Origin: Streptococcus australis
GTDB taxonomy: Bacteria; Bacillota; Bacilli; Lactobacillales; Streptococcaceae
Length of the DNA: 64,000 nt
Reading direction: 5' to 3'
Assembly: GCF_901543175.1 (NCBI RefSeq)
Contig: NZ_LR594040.1
Location: forward strand, 496,001-560,000
A program made the translations under genes and the position numbers. Positions 1 through 8,983 of the stretch are shown here, one piece after another; positions within the stretch are counted from its first letter, which is position 1, and each line of letters opens with the position of its first letter. The notes below the pieces were generated by a model. That model was not told where the DNA came from. It searched no databases and saw only the letters and a program-made list of their open reading frames with translations.

Positions 1-12
1 ATAGGAGGAAAT

Positions 13-1794
13 ATGAAAACACAATCTAGTTTGGCTCGTTTGTGGAGCTATTTAAAAGCCTACCGTTTTTCTGTCTTCTTTGCAGTCTTTCTAAAAATTT
101 TGAGTGTGGTCATGAGTGTCTTAGAACCTTTTGTATTGGGGCTAGCCATTACGGAGTTGACAAAGAATCTCTTAGATATGGCTAAGGGCCTTTCAGGTGC
201 TGCTATCAATACTAGCTACATCGGAACTGTTTTAATCATTTACCTCTTTAGAGGTCTCTTGTATGAACTTGGTTCTTATTATTCCAACTATTTCATGACC
301 AATGCGGTCCAGTCTATGACTCAGGATCTGCGAAATGAAATGACTGAAAAAATCAATCGTATCCCAGTATCCTTCTTTGACAAACACCAGTTCGGTGATT
401 TGTTGGGGCGCTTTACCAGTGATGTTGAGACAATGTCCAACGCTCTTCAGCAGTCTTTTCTTCAAATTGTCAATGCCCTTTTGACGATTGTCCTCGTGAT
501 GGGAATGGTATTATACTTAAACTTTCAGCTGGCTATAGTGGTGATTCTATCCATTCCAGTGACCTATTTTGGTGCAAGAAGTATCCTGAAACGTTCTCAG
601 CCTTATTTTAAAGAGCAGGCGGCTATTTTAGGACGTATGAATGGCTATGTGCAGGAAAATCTCACAGGTTTTAATGTCTTGAAACTCTATGGTCGTGAGG
701 AAACTTCTCATAAAGAATTTTCTGAGATTACGGACGACCTCCAACGTGTTGGCTTTAAAGCCAGCTTTATCTCTGGACTCATGATGCCAGCTCTCCATGC
801 CGTATCAGACTTGACCTATCTGATCGTTGCAGTTCTTGGTGGTTTGCAGGTTATTGCGGGCCGTTTGACAGTGGGGAATATGCAGGCCTTTGTTCAGTAT
901 GTTTGGCAGGTTAGCCAGCCTATCCAAAACATCACACAACTTGCGGGTCAAATGCAAAGTGCCAAGTCTTCGCTAGACCGTATTTTTGAGGTCTTGGATG
1001 AGACAGAGGAAGTCGAGGGAGAAGAACTCGAAATCCTTGAACCTTTAACGGGTCAGGTAACTTTTAAGCAAGTTGATTTCCAGTATGTCGAAAACAAACC
1101 ATTGATTCGAGACTTTAATCTAGAAGTTCAACCAGGAGAGATGGTAGCGATTGTTGGTCCGACTGGAGCTGGTAAGACAACCTTGATCAATCTACTCATG
1201 CGTTTTTATGATGTTACAGCAGGTGCAATCTTGGTTGACGGCCAGGATATTCGCGAGTTGTCACGACAAGACTACCGCCGTCAGTTTGGGATGGTCTTGC
1301 AGGATGCTTGGCTTTATGAAGGTACTATCAAAGAAAACCTACATTTTGGAAATCTTGACGCCAGTGATGAGGAAATAATAGAAGCTGCCAAAGCAGCAAA
1401 TGTAGACCACTTTATTCGAACTCTTCCTGGTGGTTACAACATGGAGATGAACCAAGAGTCCAGCAATATTTCCCTCGGGCAAAAACAACTCTTGACTATC
1501 GCGCGTGCTCTCCTAGCCAATCCTAAAATTCTCATTCTGGATGAAGCGACTTCTTCTGTTGATACCCGTTTGGAGCTCTTGATTCAAAAAGCTATGAAAC
1601 GCTTGATGAAGGGAAGAACCAGCTTTGTTATCGCTCACCGTCTCTCTACCATTCAAGAAGCAGACAAGATTCTCGTTCTTAAAGATGGGCAGATTATTGA
1701 GCAGGGAAATCATGAAAGCTTGCTCCAAGAAAAAGGCTTTTATTATGATCTGTACCAAAGCCAATTTTCAAGCAAATCCGATCAAGTCAGCTAA
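13..1794 (+). CDS. ABC exporter half-transporter (membrane plus ATPase domains fused)
   Basis: A 593-residue multidrug/peptide-type ABC exporter half. An N-terminal six-helix membrane domain occupies about residues 15-320 and a nucleotide-binding domain about 345-580. Walker A is GPTGAGKTT at 382-390, the signature is the variant ISLGQ near 486-490 rather than LSGGQ, and Walker B is ILILDE with D510/E511. The start is fixed by AGGAGG 5 bases upstream. Such proteins work as dimers, often with a second half encoded next door; a partner, if any, lies upstream of the window. The substrate cannot be read from sequence. A weak AT-only inverted repeat (1793-1816) follows the stop. Confidence 0.9.
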   Translation: MKTQSSLARLWSYLKAYRFSVFFAVFLKILSVVMSVLEPFVLGLAITELTKNLLDMAKGLSGAAINTSYIGTVLIIYLFRGLLYELGSYYSNYFMTNAVQSMTQDLRNEMTEKINRIPVSFFDKHQFGDLLGRFTSDVETMSNALQQSFLQIVNALLTIVLVMGMVLYLNFQLAIVVILSIPVTYFGARSILKRSQPYFKEQAAILGRMNGYVQENLTGFNVLKLYGREETSHKEFSEITDDLQRVGFKASFISGLMMPALHAVSDLTYLIVAVLGGLQVIAGRLTVGNMQAFVQYVWQVSQPIQNITQLAGQMQSAKSSLDRIFEVLDETEEVEGEELEILEPLTGQVTFKQVDFQYVENKPLIRDFNLEVQPGEMVAIVGPTGAGKTTLINLLMRFYDVTAGAILVDGQDIRELSRQDYRRQFGMVLQDAWLYEGTIKENLHFGNLDASDEEIIEAAKAANVDHFIRTLPGGYNMEMNQESSNISLGQKQLLTIARALLANPKILILDEATSSVDTRLELLIQKAMKRLMKGRTSFVIAHRLSTIQEADKILVLKDGQIIEQGNHESLLQEKGFYYDLYQSQFSSKSDQVS

Positions 1795-1860
1795 GAAAAT
1801 AAAGCTAGATTTTCTTAAATTATCAGTCAATTACAACTTTTTTAATATGAGTTAATTCCC

Positions 1861-1889
1861 TTGCTTTTGTATATCAGGAGTAGTATACT
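1861..1889 (+). promoter_or_regulatory. sigma-A promoter of dpr
   Basis: TTGCTT (1861-1866) and TATACT (1884-1889) are separated by 17 bp, about 50 bp upstream of the dpr start codon. I did not identify a peroxide or iron regulator box with confidence. Confidence 0.8.
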
Positions 1890-1941
1890 TAGGTAGTAAT
1901 CAATAAATTGGTTACAAAAATAATATTACGAGGTAAGAAAA

Positions 1942-2460
1942 ATGGTTGAATTGAAAAAAGAAGCAGTAAAAGACGTAACAACATTATCTAAAACAGCGCC
2001 AGTAGCATTGGCAAAAACAAAGGAAGTATTGAACCAAGCAGTAGCGGACTTGTATGTGGCTCACATCGCCCTTCACCAAGTTCATTGGTATATGCGTGGC
2101 CGTGGCTTCCTCGTTTGGCATCCAAAAATGGATGAATACATGGACAGCCTTGATGGCTATCTTGACGAAATTAGCGAACGTTTGATTACCCTTGGTGGCA
2201 AACCTTACTCAACTTTGACAGAATTCCTTCAACACAGTGAAATTGAAGAAGAAGAAGGAGAATTCCGTAACGTTGAAGAAAGCTTGGAACGTGTTCTAGC
2301 TATTTATCGCTACCTCATCACTCTTTTCCAAAAAGCTTTGGATGTAACTGACGAAGAAGGCGATGATGTTACAAACGATATCTTTGTTGGGGCTAAGGCT
2401 GAACTTGAAAAAACAGTTTGGATGCTTGCGGCAGAACTTGGACAAGCTCCTGGTTTGTAA
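1942..2460 (+). CDS. dpr: Dps-like peroxide resistance protein (non-heme ferritin)
   Basis: A 172-residue Dps/Dpr family protein. In this family twelve subunits form a hollow sphere that oxidises and stores ferrous iron, suppressing Fenton chemistry; streptococci lack catalase and depend on it for peroxide and air tolerance. The ferroxidase signature is visible: HxxxHW followed by a [19 protein letters not shown] stretch with the conserved Asp and Glu. GAGG 8 bases before the ATG supports the start. It is monocistronic between its own promoter and a strong terminator. It matters here because SpxB and lactate oxidase, both H2O2 producers, lie in the same window. Confidence 0.95.
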   Translation: MVELKKEAVKDVTTLSKTAPVALAKTKEVLNQAVADLYVAHIALHQVHWYMRGRGFLVWHPKMDEYMDSLDGYLDEISERLITLGGKPYSTLTEFLQHSEIEEEEGEFRNVEESLERVLAIYRYLITLFQKALDVTDEEGDDVTNDIFVGAKAELEKTVWMLAAELGQAPGL

Positions 2461-2523
2461 GATATAGTTGCTACCCCTTTTATCATGAGGTGCTTGATAA
2501 GTGCCCATGACCAATCATCTTTT

Positions 2524-2562
2524 AAAAGTCATGTAACTGTAAAAAGGTGCATGACTTTTTTT
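2524..2562 (+). terminator. rho-independent terminator after dpr
   Basis: AAAAGTCATG pairs with CATGACTTTT and is followed by a T run. Confidence 0.8.
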
Positions 2563-2583
2563 GTCTGCTGGACTTAGGACACA

Positions 2584-2612
2584 TTGTCAAAAGTAGGATT
2601 TTACGGTATAAT
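2584..2612 (+). promoter_or_regulatory. sigma-A promoter of the phnA-like gene
   Basis: TTGTCA (2584-2589), 17-bp spacer, TATAAT (2607-2612). Confidence 0.85.
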
Positions 2613-2671
2613 AGTTGCTGTTCGAGAAATTTTGATTTTCAAAAAATAGTGAAATGTTATAAGGAGAACCC

Positions 2672-3010
2672 ATGAACAACTTACCAAATTGTCCAAAATG
2701 TAATTCAGAATATGTCTACGAAGATGGAAGTCTCTTGGTCTGTCCAGAGTGTGCCTATGAGTGGAATCCTGCAGAAGTTGCAGAAGTAGAAGAAGGTGTT
2801 GTTGCTATCGATGCCAATGGAAATAAATTGGCTGACGGAGATACTGTAACCCTTATCAAGGACTTGAAAGTAAAAGGGGCGCCTAAGGATTTGAAACAAG
2901 GAACTCGTGTTAAAAATATCCGTATCGTAGAAGGTGACCACAACATCGACTGTAAGATTGATGGTTTTGGAGCTATGAAACTCAAGTCAGAATTTGTTAA
3001 GAAAATCTAG
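2672..3010 (+). CDS. phnA: PhnA/YjdM-family zinc-ribbon protein
   Basis: A 112-residue cytoplasmic protein. The N-terminal zinc ribbon has two Cys pairs (CPKC near residue 8 and CPEC near 29), followed by the small beta domain of the PhnA family. The name comes from the E. coli alkylphosphonate locus, but the family is not a proven phosphonatase and no phosphonate genes lie nearby, so the function is unknown. AAGGAG supports the start. The stop codon lies two bases before the next ATG, so the two are probably cotranscribed. Confidence 0.85.
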   Translation: MNNLPNCPKCNSEYVYEDGSLLVCPECAYEWNPAEVAEVEEGVVAIDANGNKLADGDTVTLIKDLKVKGAPKDLKQGTRVKNIRIVEGDHNIDCKIDGFGAMKLKSEFVKKI

Positions 3011-3012
3011 CC

Positions 3013-3636
3013 ATGAAACTGAATTATAAATTTATCTTTTATAGTCGTGTACTTTTGTTCTTAGCGGCATTTACAGGAGTTTATTTGGAGATTACCAAGC
3101 ACGGTGGCTTTGGTATGCTCCTTTACTACACAGTGTTGTCTAATCTTTTGGTAACGATTTTCACGGGCTATCTGCTCCGTGTGATGAGCCGTTCAGGTGA
3201 AAATTGGCAAAGTCCGACCTTGCTTCGTCTCAAGGGTGGCGTTACCATGAGTATCATGATTACCTGTGTGATTTACCATTTTATGCTTGCTCCGATCGCG
3301 ACAGACTTTTACCGTGTGGAAAATTTCCTTTGCCACTATATCGTTCCACTCTGGTTTTTAGCAGATACCCTCTTCTTTGATAAACAGGGTCAATACAAGA
3401 TCTGGGATCCAGTCTTGTGGACCATCTTGCCCTTGGTTTATATGATTTTTGCCTTGTTTAACGGTCTGGTCTTAAAACTCAATATTCCGAATTCCAAGGA
3501 CAATCCCTTCCCTTATTTCTTTTTAAATGTGAACAAGGGTTGGGACGTGGTTATCAAATGGTGTTTGATCATTTTTGTGGCGTATATGGTTGCAGGCTTT
3601 ATCTTCTATCTGATCAAGCAAATCAAGCGAAAATAG
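3013..3636 (+). CDS. Pr6Pr-like multi-pass membrane protein
   Basis: A 207-residue protein with about six hydrophobic helices and a KxxKRK basic C-terminus, inferred to be in the cytoplasmic membrane. The overall pattern resembles streptococcal proteins annotated as Pr6Pr family, whose function is unknown. It begins two bases after the phnA stop with almost no ribosome binding site, which suggests translational coupling to phnA. No catalytic motif is visible. Confidence 0.7.
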   Translation: MKLNYKFIFYSRVLLFLAAFTGVYLEITKHGGFGMLLYYTVLSNLLVTIFTGYLLRVMSRSGENWQSPTLLRLKGGVTMSIMITCVIYHFMLAPIATDFYRVENFLCHYIVPLWFLADTLFFDKQGQYKIWDPVLWTILPLVYMIFALFNGLVLKLNIPNSKDNPFPYFFLNVNKGWDVVIKWCLIIFVAYMVAGFIFYLIKQIKRK

Positions 3637-3660
3637 TCTTCCTATAAGGGAAATTAGGAC

Positions 3661-3693
3661 GGAGTCTCTAGTTCAATCGGGCTCCTTCTTTTC
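3661..3693 (+). terminator. terminator after the phnA operon
   Basis: GGAGTC pairs with GGCTCC (one G-U pair) and is followed by TTCTTTTCTT. Confidence 0.6.
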
Positions 3694-3748
3694 TTGCCCT
3701 CTTCCTTTTAAAAGGATTAACAGTGAGAAATATACAGAAAGAAAATTC

Positions 3749-4900
3749 ATGAAACAATTTTTAGAACGGGCTAGTATTTTGGCCCTCTCCCTCGTTTTGA
3801 TTACCTCCTTTTCCATCTCAAGTGCTTTACCAGCCATGTTTGACTACTATCAGGGCTATCCCAAAGAACAAATCGAGCTCCTAGTCAGTCTCCCTTCTTT
3901 TGGAATCATGATTATGCTAGTCTTAAACGGGGTGCTAGAGCGTTTGTTTCCTGAACGTCTTCAGATTAGTCTGGGGCTTCTCATCCTTTCTATCGGTGGA
4001 ACAGCTCCCTTCTGGTATCAGGATTATAACTTTGTCTTTGCGATGCGGATTTTATTTGGCTTGGGTGTTGGAATGATCAATGCCAAGGCCATTTCCATCA
4101 TTAGCGAACGCTATCATGGAAAGACACGGATCCAGATGTTGGGTCTTCGCGGATCAGCAGAAGTTGTCGGGGCGTCGATTTTGACTCTAGTGGTAGGTCA
4201 ACTCTTATCCTTGGGATGGACAGTGACCTTCTTGGCCTACAGTGCGGGATTTTTAGTATTGATTCTTTATCTGCTCTTTGTCCCTTATGGGAAAGAAAAG
4301 AAAGAAACAAAGAAAAAAGAGGCCGAAATGACTCGTTTGACAGGACAGATGAAAGGCTTAATTTTTCTATTGGCTGTCGAAGCAGCAGTTGTTGTCTGCA
4401 CCAATACAGCTATCACTATTCGTATTCCTAGTCTGATGGTGGAAAGAGGTCTAGGGGATGCCCAGTTATCGAGTTTGGTTTTAAGTATCATGCAGTTGAT
4501 TGGTATCTTGGCAGGTGTGAGTTTTTCTTTCTTTATCTCTCTCTTTAAAGAAAGGTTGCTCCTTTGGTCAGGTATCACCTTTGGATTGGGACAGATTGTG
4601 ATAGCTTTGTCTCCGTCATTGGGTGTGATGGTAGTTGGAAGTATTGTGGCAGGTTTTGCCTACAGCGTAGCCTTGACCACTGTCTTTCAGCTTCTTTCTG
4701 AAAGAATCCCAGCTAACCTCCTTAATCAGGCAACGTCTTTCGCAGTGCTAGGATGTAGCTTTGGAGCCTTTACTACACCTTTCATTCTTGGGGCGATTGG
4801 CTTGATGACTCAAAACGGTATGTTTGTCTTCACCATTCTAGGATGCTGGTTAATAGTGACTTCCGTATTTGTCATGTTTGTACTTCAAAAGAAAGCTTAG
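3749..4900 (+). CDS. MFS transporter
   Basis: A 383-residue major facilitator protein with about twelve hydrophobic segments and a charged central loop (KEKKETKKKEAE, near residues 185-196) between the two six-helix halves. The N-terminal half resembles the cyanate/drug-efflux type of MFS carriers. The substrate is unknown. The ribosome binding site is weak. It is followed by a terminator that overlaps its last codons and precedes an unrelated truA operon, so it appears monocistronic. Confidence 0.8.
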   Translation: MKQFLERASILALSLVLITSFSISSALPAMFDYYQGYPKEQIELLVSLPSFGIMIMLVLNGVLERLFPERLQISLGLLILSIGGTAPFWYQDYNFVFAMRILFGLGVGMINAKAISIISERYHGKTRIQMLGLRGSAEVVGASILTLVVGQLLSLGWTVTFLAYSAGFLVLILYLLFVPYGKEKKETKKKEAEMTRLTGQMKGLIFLLAVEAAVVVCTNTAITIRIPSLMVERGLGDAQLSSLVLSIMQLIGILAGVSFSFFISLFKERLLLWSGITFGLGQIVIALSPSLGVMVVGSIVAGFAYSVALTTVFQLLSERIPANLLNQATSFAVLGCSFGAFTTPFILGAIGLMTQNGMFVFTILGCWLIVTSVFVMFVLQKKA

Positions 4901-4922
4901 GATTGATTTCCTAAGTTTTTCT
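4896..4922 (+). terminator. terminator overlapping the MFS stop codon
   Basis: CTTAGGA pairs with TCCTAAG and is followed by TTTTTCTTTTT; the left arm contains the stop codon. Confidence 0.75.
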
Positions 4923-4961
4923 TTTTCATTTTTGTCCCCAGACAATTATTGTTTTTTAAAC

Positions 4962-4990
4962 TTGTTTGTACTATTATTTCCTGATAAAAT
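4962..4990 (+). promoter_or_regulatory. truA promoter placing the transcript start at the ATG
   Basis: TTGTTT (4962-4967), 17-bp spacer, TAAAAT (4985-4990). Only six bases separate the -10 box from the ATG at 4997 and no Shine-Dalgarno sequence is present, so the mRNA is predicted to be leaderless. Confidence 0.65.
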
Positions 4991-4996
4991 AGACAC

Positions 4997-5746
4997 ATGA
5001 CAAGATATAAAGCAATCATTTCTTATGACGGTTACGCTTTTGCTGGTTTTCAGCGCCAGCCTCATGCGCGGAGCGTTCAGGAGGAAATCGAAAAAACCTT
5101 AGCGAGACTCAATAAGGGGCAAGCCATCACTGTTCACGGTGCTGGTAGGACTGATAGTGGGGTTCATGCTCTGGGACAGGTCATTCATTTTGACCTGCCC
5201 TATCAGATGGATGAGGAGAAACTTCGTTTTGCCCTGGATACCCAATCTCCTGAAGATATCGATGTAATCTCGATGGAGCTTGTGGCAGATGATTTTCATT
5301 GCCGTTATGCCAAGCATAGCAAGATCTATGAGTTTATCGTGGATAGAGGGCGACCCAAAAATCCTATGCGCCGTCACTATGCTACTCACTTTCCCTACCC
5401 CCTCGATGTGGAACGCATGCAGATGGCAATCAAAAAGCTAGAGGGAACCCATGATTTCACCGGTTTTACAGCCTCTGGGACTAGTGTAGAGGACAAGGTT
5501 CGGACCATTACAGAAGCGAGTTTAACAGTCGATGAGACAGGGCAGTTTTTGACCTTTACATTTTCTGGAAATGGCTTCTTGTATAAGCAGATTCGCAATA
5601 TGGTGGGGACGCTGCTCAAAATTGGAAATAACCGAATGCCAGTTGAGCAGATTGACTTGATTTTGGAGAAGAAGGACAGGCAGTTTGCAGGTCCCACTGC
5701 GACACCGAATGGCTTGTATTTAAAGGAGATTCGTTATGAGGAATAA
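4997..5746 (+). CDS. truA: tRNA pseudouridine(38-40) synthase TruA
   Basis: A 249-residue TruA, the usual family length. It converts uridines 38-40 of the tRNA anticodon arm to pseudouridine. The conserved [11 protein letters not shown] block carries the catalytic Asp at about residue 52, and the C-terminal [13 protein letters not shown] motif is present. It heads a three-gene operon whose members overlap (truA/kinase by 11 bases, kinase/transporter by 23). There is no ribosome binding site and the -10 element lies directly upstream, so translation is probably leaderless. Confidence 0.95.
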   Translation: MTRYKAIISYDGYAFAGFQRQPHARSVQEEIEKTLARLNKGQAITVHGAGRTDSGVHALGQVIHFDLPYQMDEEKLRFALDTQSPEDIDVISMELVADDFHCRYAKHSKIYEFIVDRGRPKNPMRRHYATHFPYPLDVERMQMAIKKLEGTHDFTGFTASGTSVEDKVRTITEASLTVDETGQFLTFTFSGNGFLYKQIRNMVGTLLKIGNNRMPVEQIDLILEKKDRQFAGPTATPNGLYLKEIRYEE

Positions 5747-6509
5747 TCGTATTTTAGCACTTTCTGGAAATGATATTTTTAGTGGTGGCGGTTTGTCAGC
5801 TGATTTGGCTACCTATACTTTAAATGGTTTGCATGGCTTTGTAGCAGTGACTTGTTTGACAGCCTTGACCGAAAAAGGCTTTGAAGTTTTCCCTACGGAT
5901 GATACTATTTTCCAACATGAGTTGGATAGTTTGCGTGACGTGGATTTTGCGGGAATCAAGATTGGTCTTCTCCCTACTGTCAGTGTGGCTGAGAAAGCCT
6001 TGGATTTTATCAAACAACGCCCAGGAGTACCTGTGGTGTTAGACCCTGTCTTGGTCTGCAAGGAAACGCATGATGTAGCAGTCAGCCAACTCTGCCAAGA
6101 ATTGATCCGCTTTTTTCCTCATGTCAGTGTGATTACGCCAAATCTTCCAGAGGCAGAATTATTAGCTGATCAAGAGATTAAAACCTTGGAAGATATGAAA
6201 ACTGCAGCGCAGAAATTGCATGAATTAGGAGCGCCAGCAGTCATTATCAAGGGGGGCAATCGCCTTAGTCAGGACAAAGCTGTGGATGTCTTTTATGACG
6301 GACAAAACTTTACGATCCTAGAAAATCCTGTTATCCAAGGGCAAAATGCTGGTGCAGGTTGTACCTTTGCCTCAAGCATTGCCAGTCACCTGGTTAAAGA
6401 TGAAGAACTATTAGCAGCAGTGGAAAGCTCTAAAGCTTTCGTTTACCGTGCTATTGCACAAGCAGATCAATATGGAGTAAGACAATATGAAGCAAACCAA
6501 AACAAATAA
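5736..6509 (+). CDS. ThiD-family hydroxymethylpyrimidine / pyridoxal kinase
   Basis: A 257-residue ribokinase-fold kinase of the ThiD/PdxK group. The N-terminal SGGGLSADL substrate loop replaces the usual SGGAGIQAD, and the C-terminal anion-hole motif is GAGCTF. ThiD enzymes phosphorylate hydroxymethylpyrimidine for thiamine; close Firmicute relatives phosphorylate pyridoxal. No other thiamine gene is nearby and the next gene is an ECF substrate-binding component, which favours vitamin salvage, perhaps B6. That assignment is inference. The start lies inside the truA 3' end, so translation is coupled. Confidence 0.8.
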   Translation: MRNNRILALSGNDIFSGGGLSADLATYTLNGLHGFVAVTCLTALTEKGFEVFPTDDTIFQHELDSLRDVDFAGIKIGLLPTVSVAEKALDFIKQRPGVPVVLDPVLVCKETHDVAVSQLCQELIRFFPHVSVITPNLPEAELLADQEIKTLEDMKTAAQKLHELGAPAVIIKGGNRLSQDKAVDVFYDGQNFTILENPVIQGQNAGAGCTFASSIASHLVKDEELLAAVESSKAFVYRAIAQADQYGVRQYEANQNK

Positions 6510-6948
6510 AATCGCCCTAGTATCTATCTTAACAGCCCTATCAGTAGCTTTAGGTTATGTTGTGAAAATCCCAACAGCTACTGGAATTCTCACTTTTTTG
6601 GATGCTGGAATTTTCTTTACCGCCTTTTATTTTGGGCGCCGTGAAGGAGCCATCGTTGGAGGTCTAGGAGGTTTTATCATTGACCTTATTTCAGGTTATC
6701 CTCACTGGATGATCTTCAGCTTGATTTTCCATGGTTCACAGGGCTATTTTGCAGGTTTTAAAGGCAAATGGCAGTGGCTTGGATTAGTCTTGGCCTCGAT
6801 CGTCATGGTAGCTGGTTATGCCTTTGCTACTGCTTGGATGAAAGGATGGGGTGTAGCCTTGGCAGATGTTCCTCACAATTTATTGCAGAATTTTGTTGGA
6901 ATGTTTGCAGGATTTCTTCTCTGTCAAAGTATTAAAAAGATAAAATAA
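6487..6948 (+). CDS. ECF transporter S component (vitamin uptake)
   Basis: A 153-residue membrane protein with five to six helices and the alanine/glycine-rich first helix (ALVSILTALSVALGYVV) typical of S components of energy-coupling factor transporters. It should bind a vitamin and work with a shared EcfA-A'-T module encoded elsewhere. Overlap with the kinase gene suggests its ligand is that enzyme's substrate, a pyridoxine- or HMP-like compound (PdxU or ThiW type). Specificity cannot be decided from sequence. Confidence 0.75.
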   Translation: MKQTKTNKIALVSILTALSVALGYVVKIPTATGILTFLDAGIFFTAFYFGRREGAIVGGLGGFIIDLISGYPHWMIFSLIFHGSQGYFAGFKGKWQWLGLVLASIVMVAGYAFATAWMKGWGVALADVPHNLLQNFVGMFAGFLLCQSIKKIK

Positions 6949-6976
6949 AAAAGTCAGCTATTTGAGCTGACTTTTT
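6948..6976. terminator. bidirectional terminator between the truA operon and pepQ
   Basis: AAAAAGTCAGCT pairs with AGCTGACTTTTT; A and T runs on both sides serve the two convergent transcripts. Confidence 0.85.
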
Positions 6977-6990
6977 GCTTGTCTCTATGT

Positions 6991-8073
6991 TTAATCAAAA
7001 TAAAGCAAATCCTTGCTGGTGCTGGTAAAGAGGTCAAAGCCATCCTTGGTGACAACACCGCAGTCTTCGATACGAACACCGACTTTACTAGGGATATAGA
7101 TGCCTGGTTCAACAGAGAAGCACATGCCTTCTTCGATGACCATGTCGTTTCCTTCCATGATAGAAGGGAATTCGTGGACATTCATACCGATACCGTGACC
7201 AAGACGGTGGTTGAAGTACTCTCCATAACCAGCTTTCTCGATGACTTCACGGGCTGCGCGGTCCACTTCATGAGCAGTCACACCTGGCTTGATAAAGTCA
7301 AGGGCAGCTTGTTGGGCTTCCAGAGTCAAGTTGTAGATATCTTTCTTGAACTGGTCTGGTTTGCCGACAGCTACTGTACGAGTCATGTCAGAGGCGTAGC
7401 CATTAACCATAACACCGAGGTCAAAGAGGAGAAGGGCATCCTTTTCGACCTTGTTCGCTCCAGGGATGCCGTGTGGATTTGCAGCGTTATCACCAGTCAA
7501 GACCATGGTATCAAAGCTCATTTCATAGCCTTCACGTTTCATGGCAAAGTCGATTTGTGCGATGATATCTGTCTCAGTCTTATCAAGAGAAATATTGTCA
7601 AAACCAACATTAACAGCCTTGTCCGCATAGAGACCTGCAACCATCATTTTTTGGACTTCATCAGCTGATTTGATGAGGCGCATGCGTTGGATGCGAGGAG
7701 TGAGGTTTTCAAACTCAGCAGTTTCAAAGACCGTTTTCAAACCATGGTATTTAGTCAAGATAAGATTGTCAAACTCAACAGCGACACGTTTGAAATCAAG
7801 TTGTGGCAAGGCATTCTGGATTTTCTTCCATGGATTTTCAGAGTCTACATAGCCCACAACTGGGAAGGAAACAGTGCTGCTTGCACGCTCAACCTCAAGG
7901 GCTGGGACAAAGAGGAGAGGTTCCTGATTCGCTAGGACAAAGAGGAACATTTGGCGTTCATGGGGATCACTGTAAAAGCCAGTGAGGTAATTGATAGTGA
8001 CGGGGTCAGATACGACAGCGACGTCTAGTTTTTCTGATTCAAGATATGTTAGGATTTGTTGTAATTTAGACAT
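6991..8073 (-). CDS. pepQ: Xaa-Pro dipeptidase
   Basis: A 360-residue M24-family metallopeptidase (prolidase). It has an N-terminal creatinase-like domain (about 1-130) and a C-terminal pita-bread catalytic domain. Metal-ligand motifs are visible: LFDLGVMVNGYASDMTRT with two Asp, GHGIGMNVHE with His, and the Glu residues in FSVEPGIY and VRIEDC. It releases proline from Xaa-Pro dipeptides in the cytoplasm, part of peptide nutrition in lactic bacteria. GAAGG precedes the ATG. It is transcribed alone. Confidence 0.92.
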   Translation of the reverse strand: MSKLQQILTYLESEKLDVAVVSDPVTINYLTGFYSDPHERQMFLFVLANQEPLLFVPALEVERASSTVSFPVVGYVDSENPWKKIQNALPQLDFKRVAVEFDNLILTKYHGLKTVFETAEFENLTPRIQRMRLIKSADEVQKMMVAGLYADKAVNVGFDNISLDKTETDIIAQIDFAMKREGYEMSFDTMVLTGDNAANPHGIPGANKVEKDALLLFDLGVMVNGYASDMTRTVAVGKPDQFKKDIYNLTLEAQQAALDFIKPGVTAHEVDRAAREVIEKAGYGEYFNHRLGHGIGMNVHEFPSIMEGNDMVIEEGMCFSVEPGIYIPSKVGVRIEDCGVVTKDGFDLFTSTSKDLLYFD

Positions 8074-8147
8074 ATGCTACCTTCTTTCTACCCCTCTATT
8101 TTGGCAAAAAATGAGAGAAAATGCAAGGGAGAAGGGTAAAAGAACAG

Positions 8148-8182
8148 GCAAAAAGAACTCCGACAAGATATCGGGGTTCTTT
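8148..8182 (-). terminator. terminator after murT-gatD
   Basis: On the minus strand AGAACCCCGA pairs with TCGGAGTTCT, followed by TTTT. Confidence 0.8.
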
Positions 8183-8200
8183 GGTCTAGTTTTCCTTAGT

Positions 8201-8983
8201 TTAGGTAAAGTCAGCCTTGCTTTTGACGTCGCTGTATTCTTCAGCGATTTCTTGGCTGAGAATGTCCTCATAGGCAGGGAGTTGGATGTCCTGACCGTAT
8301 TTTTTCTTGAGAGTAGTAGTGACTAGGCGATAAGCCAGATTGGCATTACGAGAGAGGATAGGCCCGTGGAAGTAGGAACCAAAGACATTCTTATAATGAA
8401 CCCCTTCACCGACTTTTTCTTCGTTGTTTCCATTTCCATAGACAACCAGTCCCAGTGGTTTTTGGTCATCTGAGAGGAAGGTACGGCCTTGGTGGTTTTC
8501 AAATCCATAGTAGGTTTCATCGAATTCGTCATTGTGAATCTTGATATCACCGATAAAGCGGTTATTGGTCTGGTTGAGTGTGTAGTGGCCCATGACTCCT
8601 AACCCTTCGATGCGTTTTCCTGAAGCTTCAACATAATATTGCCCTAATAATTGGAAACCACCGCAGATGGCTAGAACCACACCGTCCTTTTGGATGTAGT
8701 TGTCAATGCTCTCTTTTTTAGCAGGTAGGTCTCCCGCGATAATACTTTGTTCAAAGTCTTGACCCCCACCGAAAAAGGTGATATCGTAGTGATTTTCGTC
8801 AAAGTCATCATGGAGAGAAACGATGTCAACCGTCACATGAGCCCCTAGCTTTTCAGCTACATACTTGAGCATAAGGATGTTTCCATTGTCCCCATAGGTA
8901 TTCATGAGGTTTCCATAGAGGTGGGCGATGTTGAGCTGATAAGGGTAGTTGCCAGCTTTTGAGGAAAGTGAAGTATAAACCAT
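8201..8983 (-). CDS. gatD: Lipid II isoglutaminyl synthase, glutamine amidotransferase subunit GatD
   Basis: A 260-residue class I glutamine amidotransferase (CobB/CobQ type). The nucleophile elbow is AICGGF and the partner His is in SYFHGP. In the MurT-GatD complex it supplies ammonia from glutamine for amidation of the D-glutamate of the lipid II stem peptide, giving D-isoglutamine, which streptococci need for efficient peptidoglycan cross-linking. Its ATG overlaps the murT stop (TAATG), a tightly coupled pair. Confidence 0.92.
   Translation of the reverse strand: MVYTSLSSKAGNYPYQLNIAHLYGNLMNTYGDNGNILMLKYVAEKLGAHVTVDIVSLHDDFDENHYDITFFGGGQDFEQSIIAGDLPAKKESIDNYIQKDGVVLAICGGFQLLGQYYVEASGKRIEGLGVMGHYTLNQTNNRFIGDIKIHNDEFDETYYGFENHQGRTFLSDDQKPLGLVVYGNGNNEEKVGEGVHYKNVFGSYFHGPILSRNANLAYRLVTTTLKKKYGQDIQLPAYEDILSQEIAEEYSDVKSKADFT

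Noticed and set aside
6979..7668. Long frame opposite pepQ
   Set aside because: A shadow of pepQ with no start context or family resemblance.
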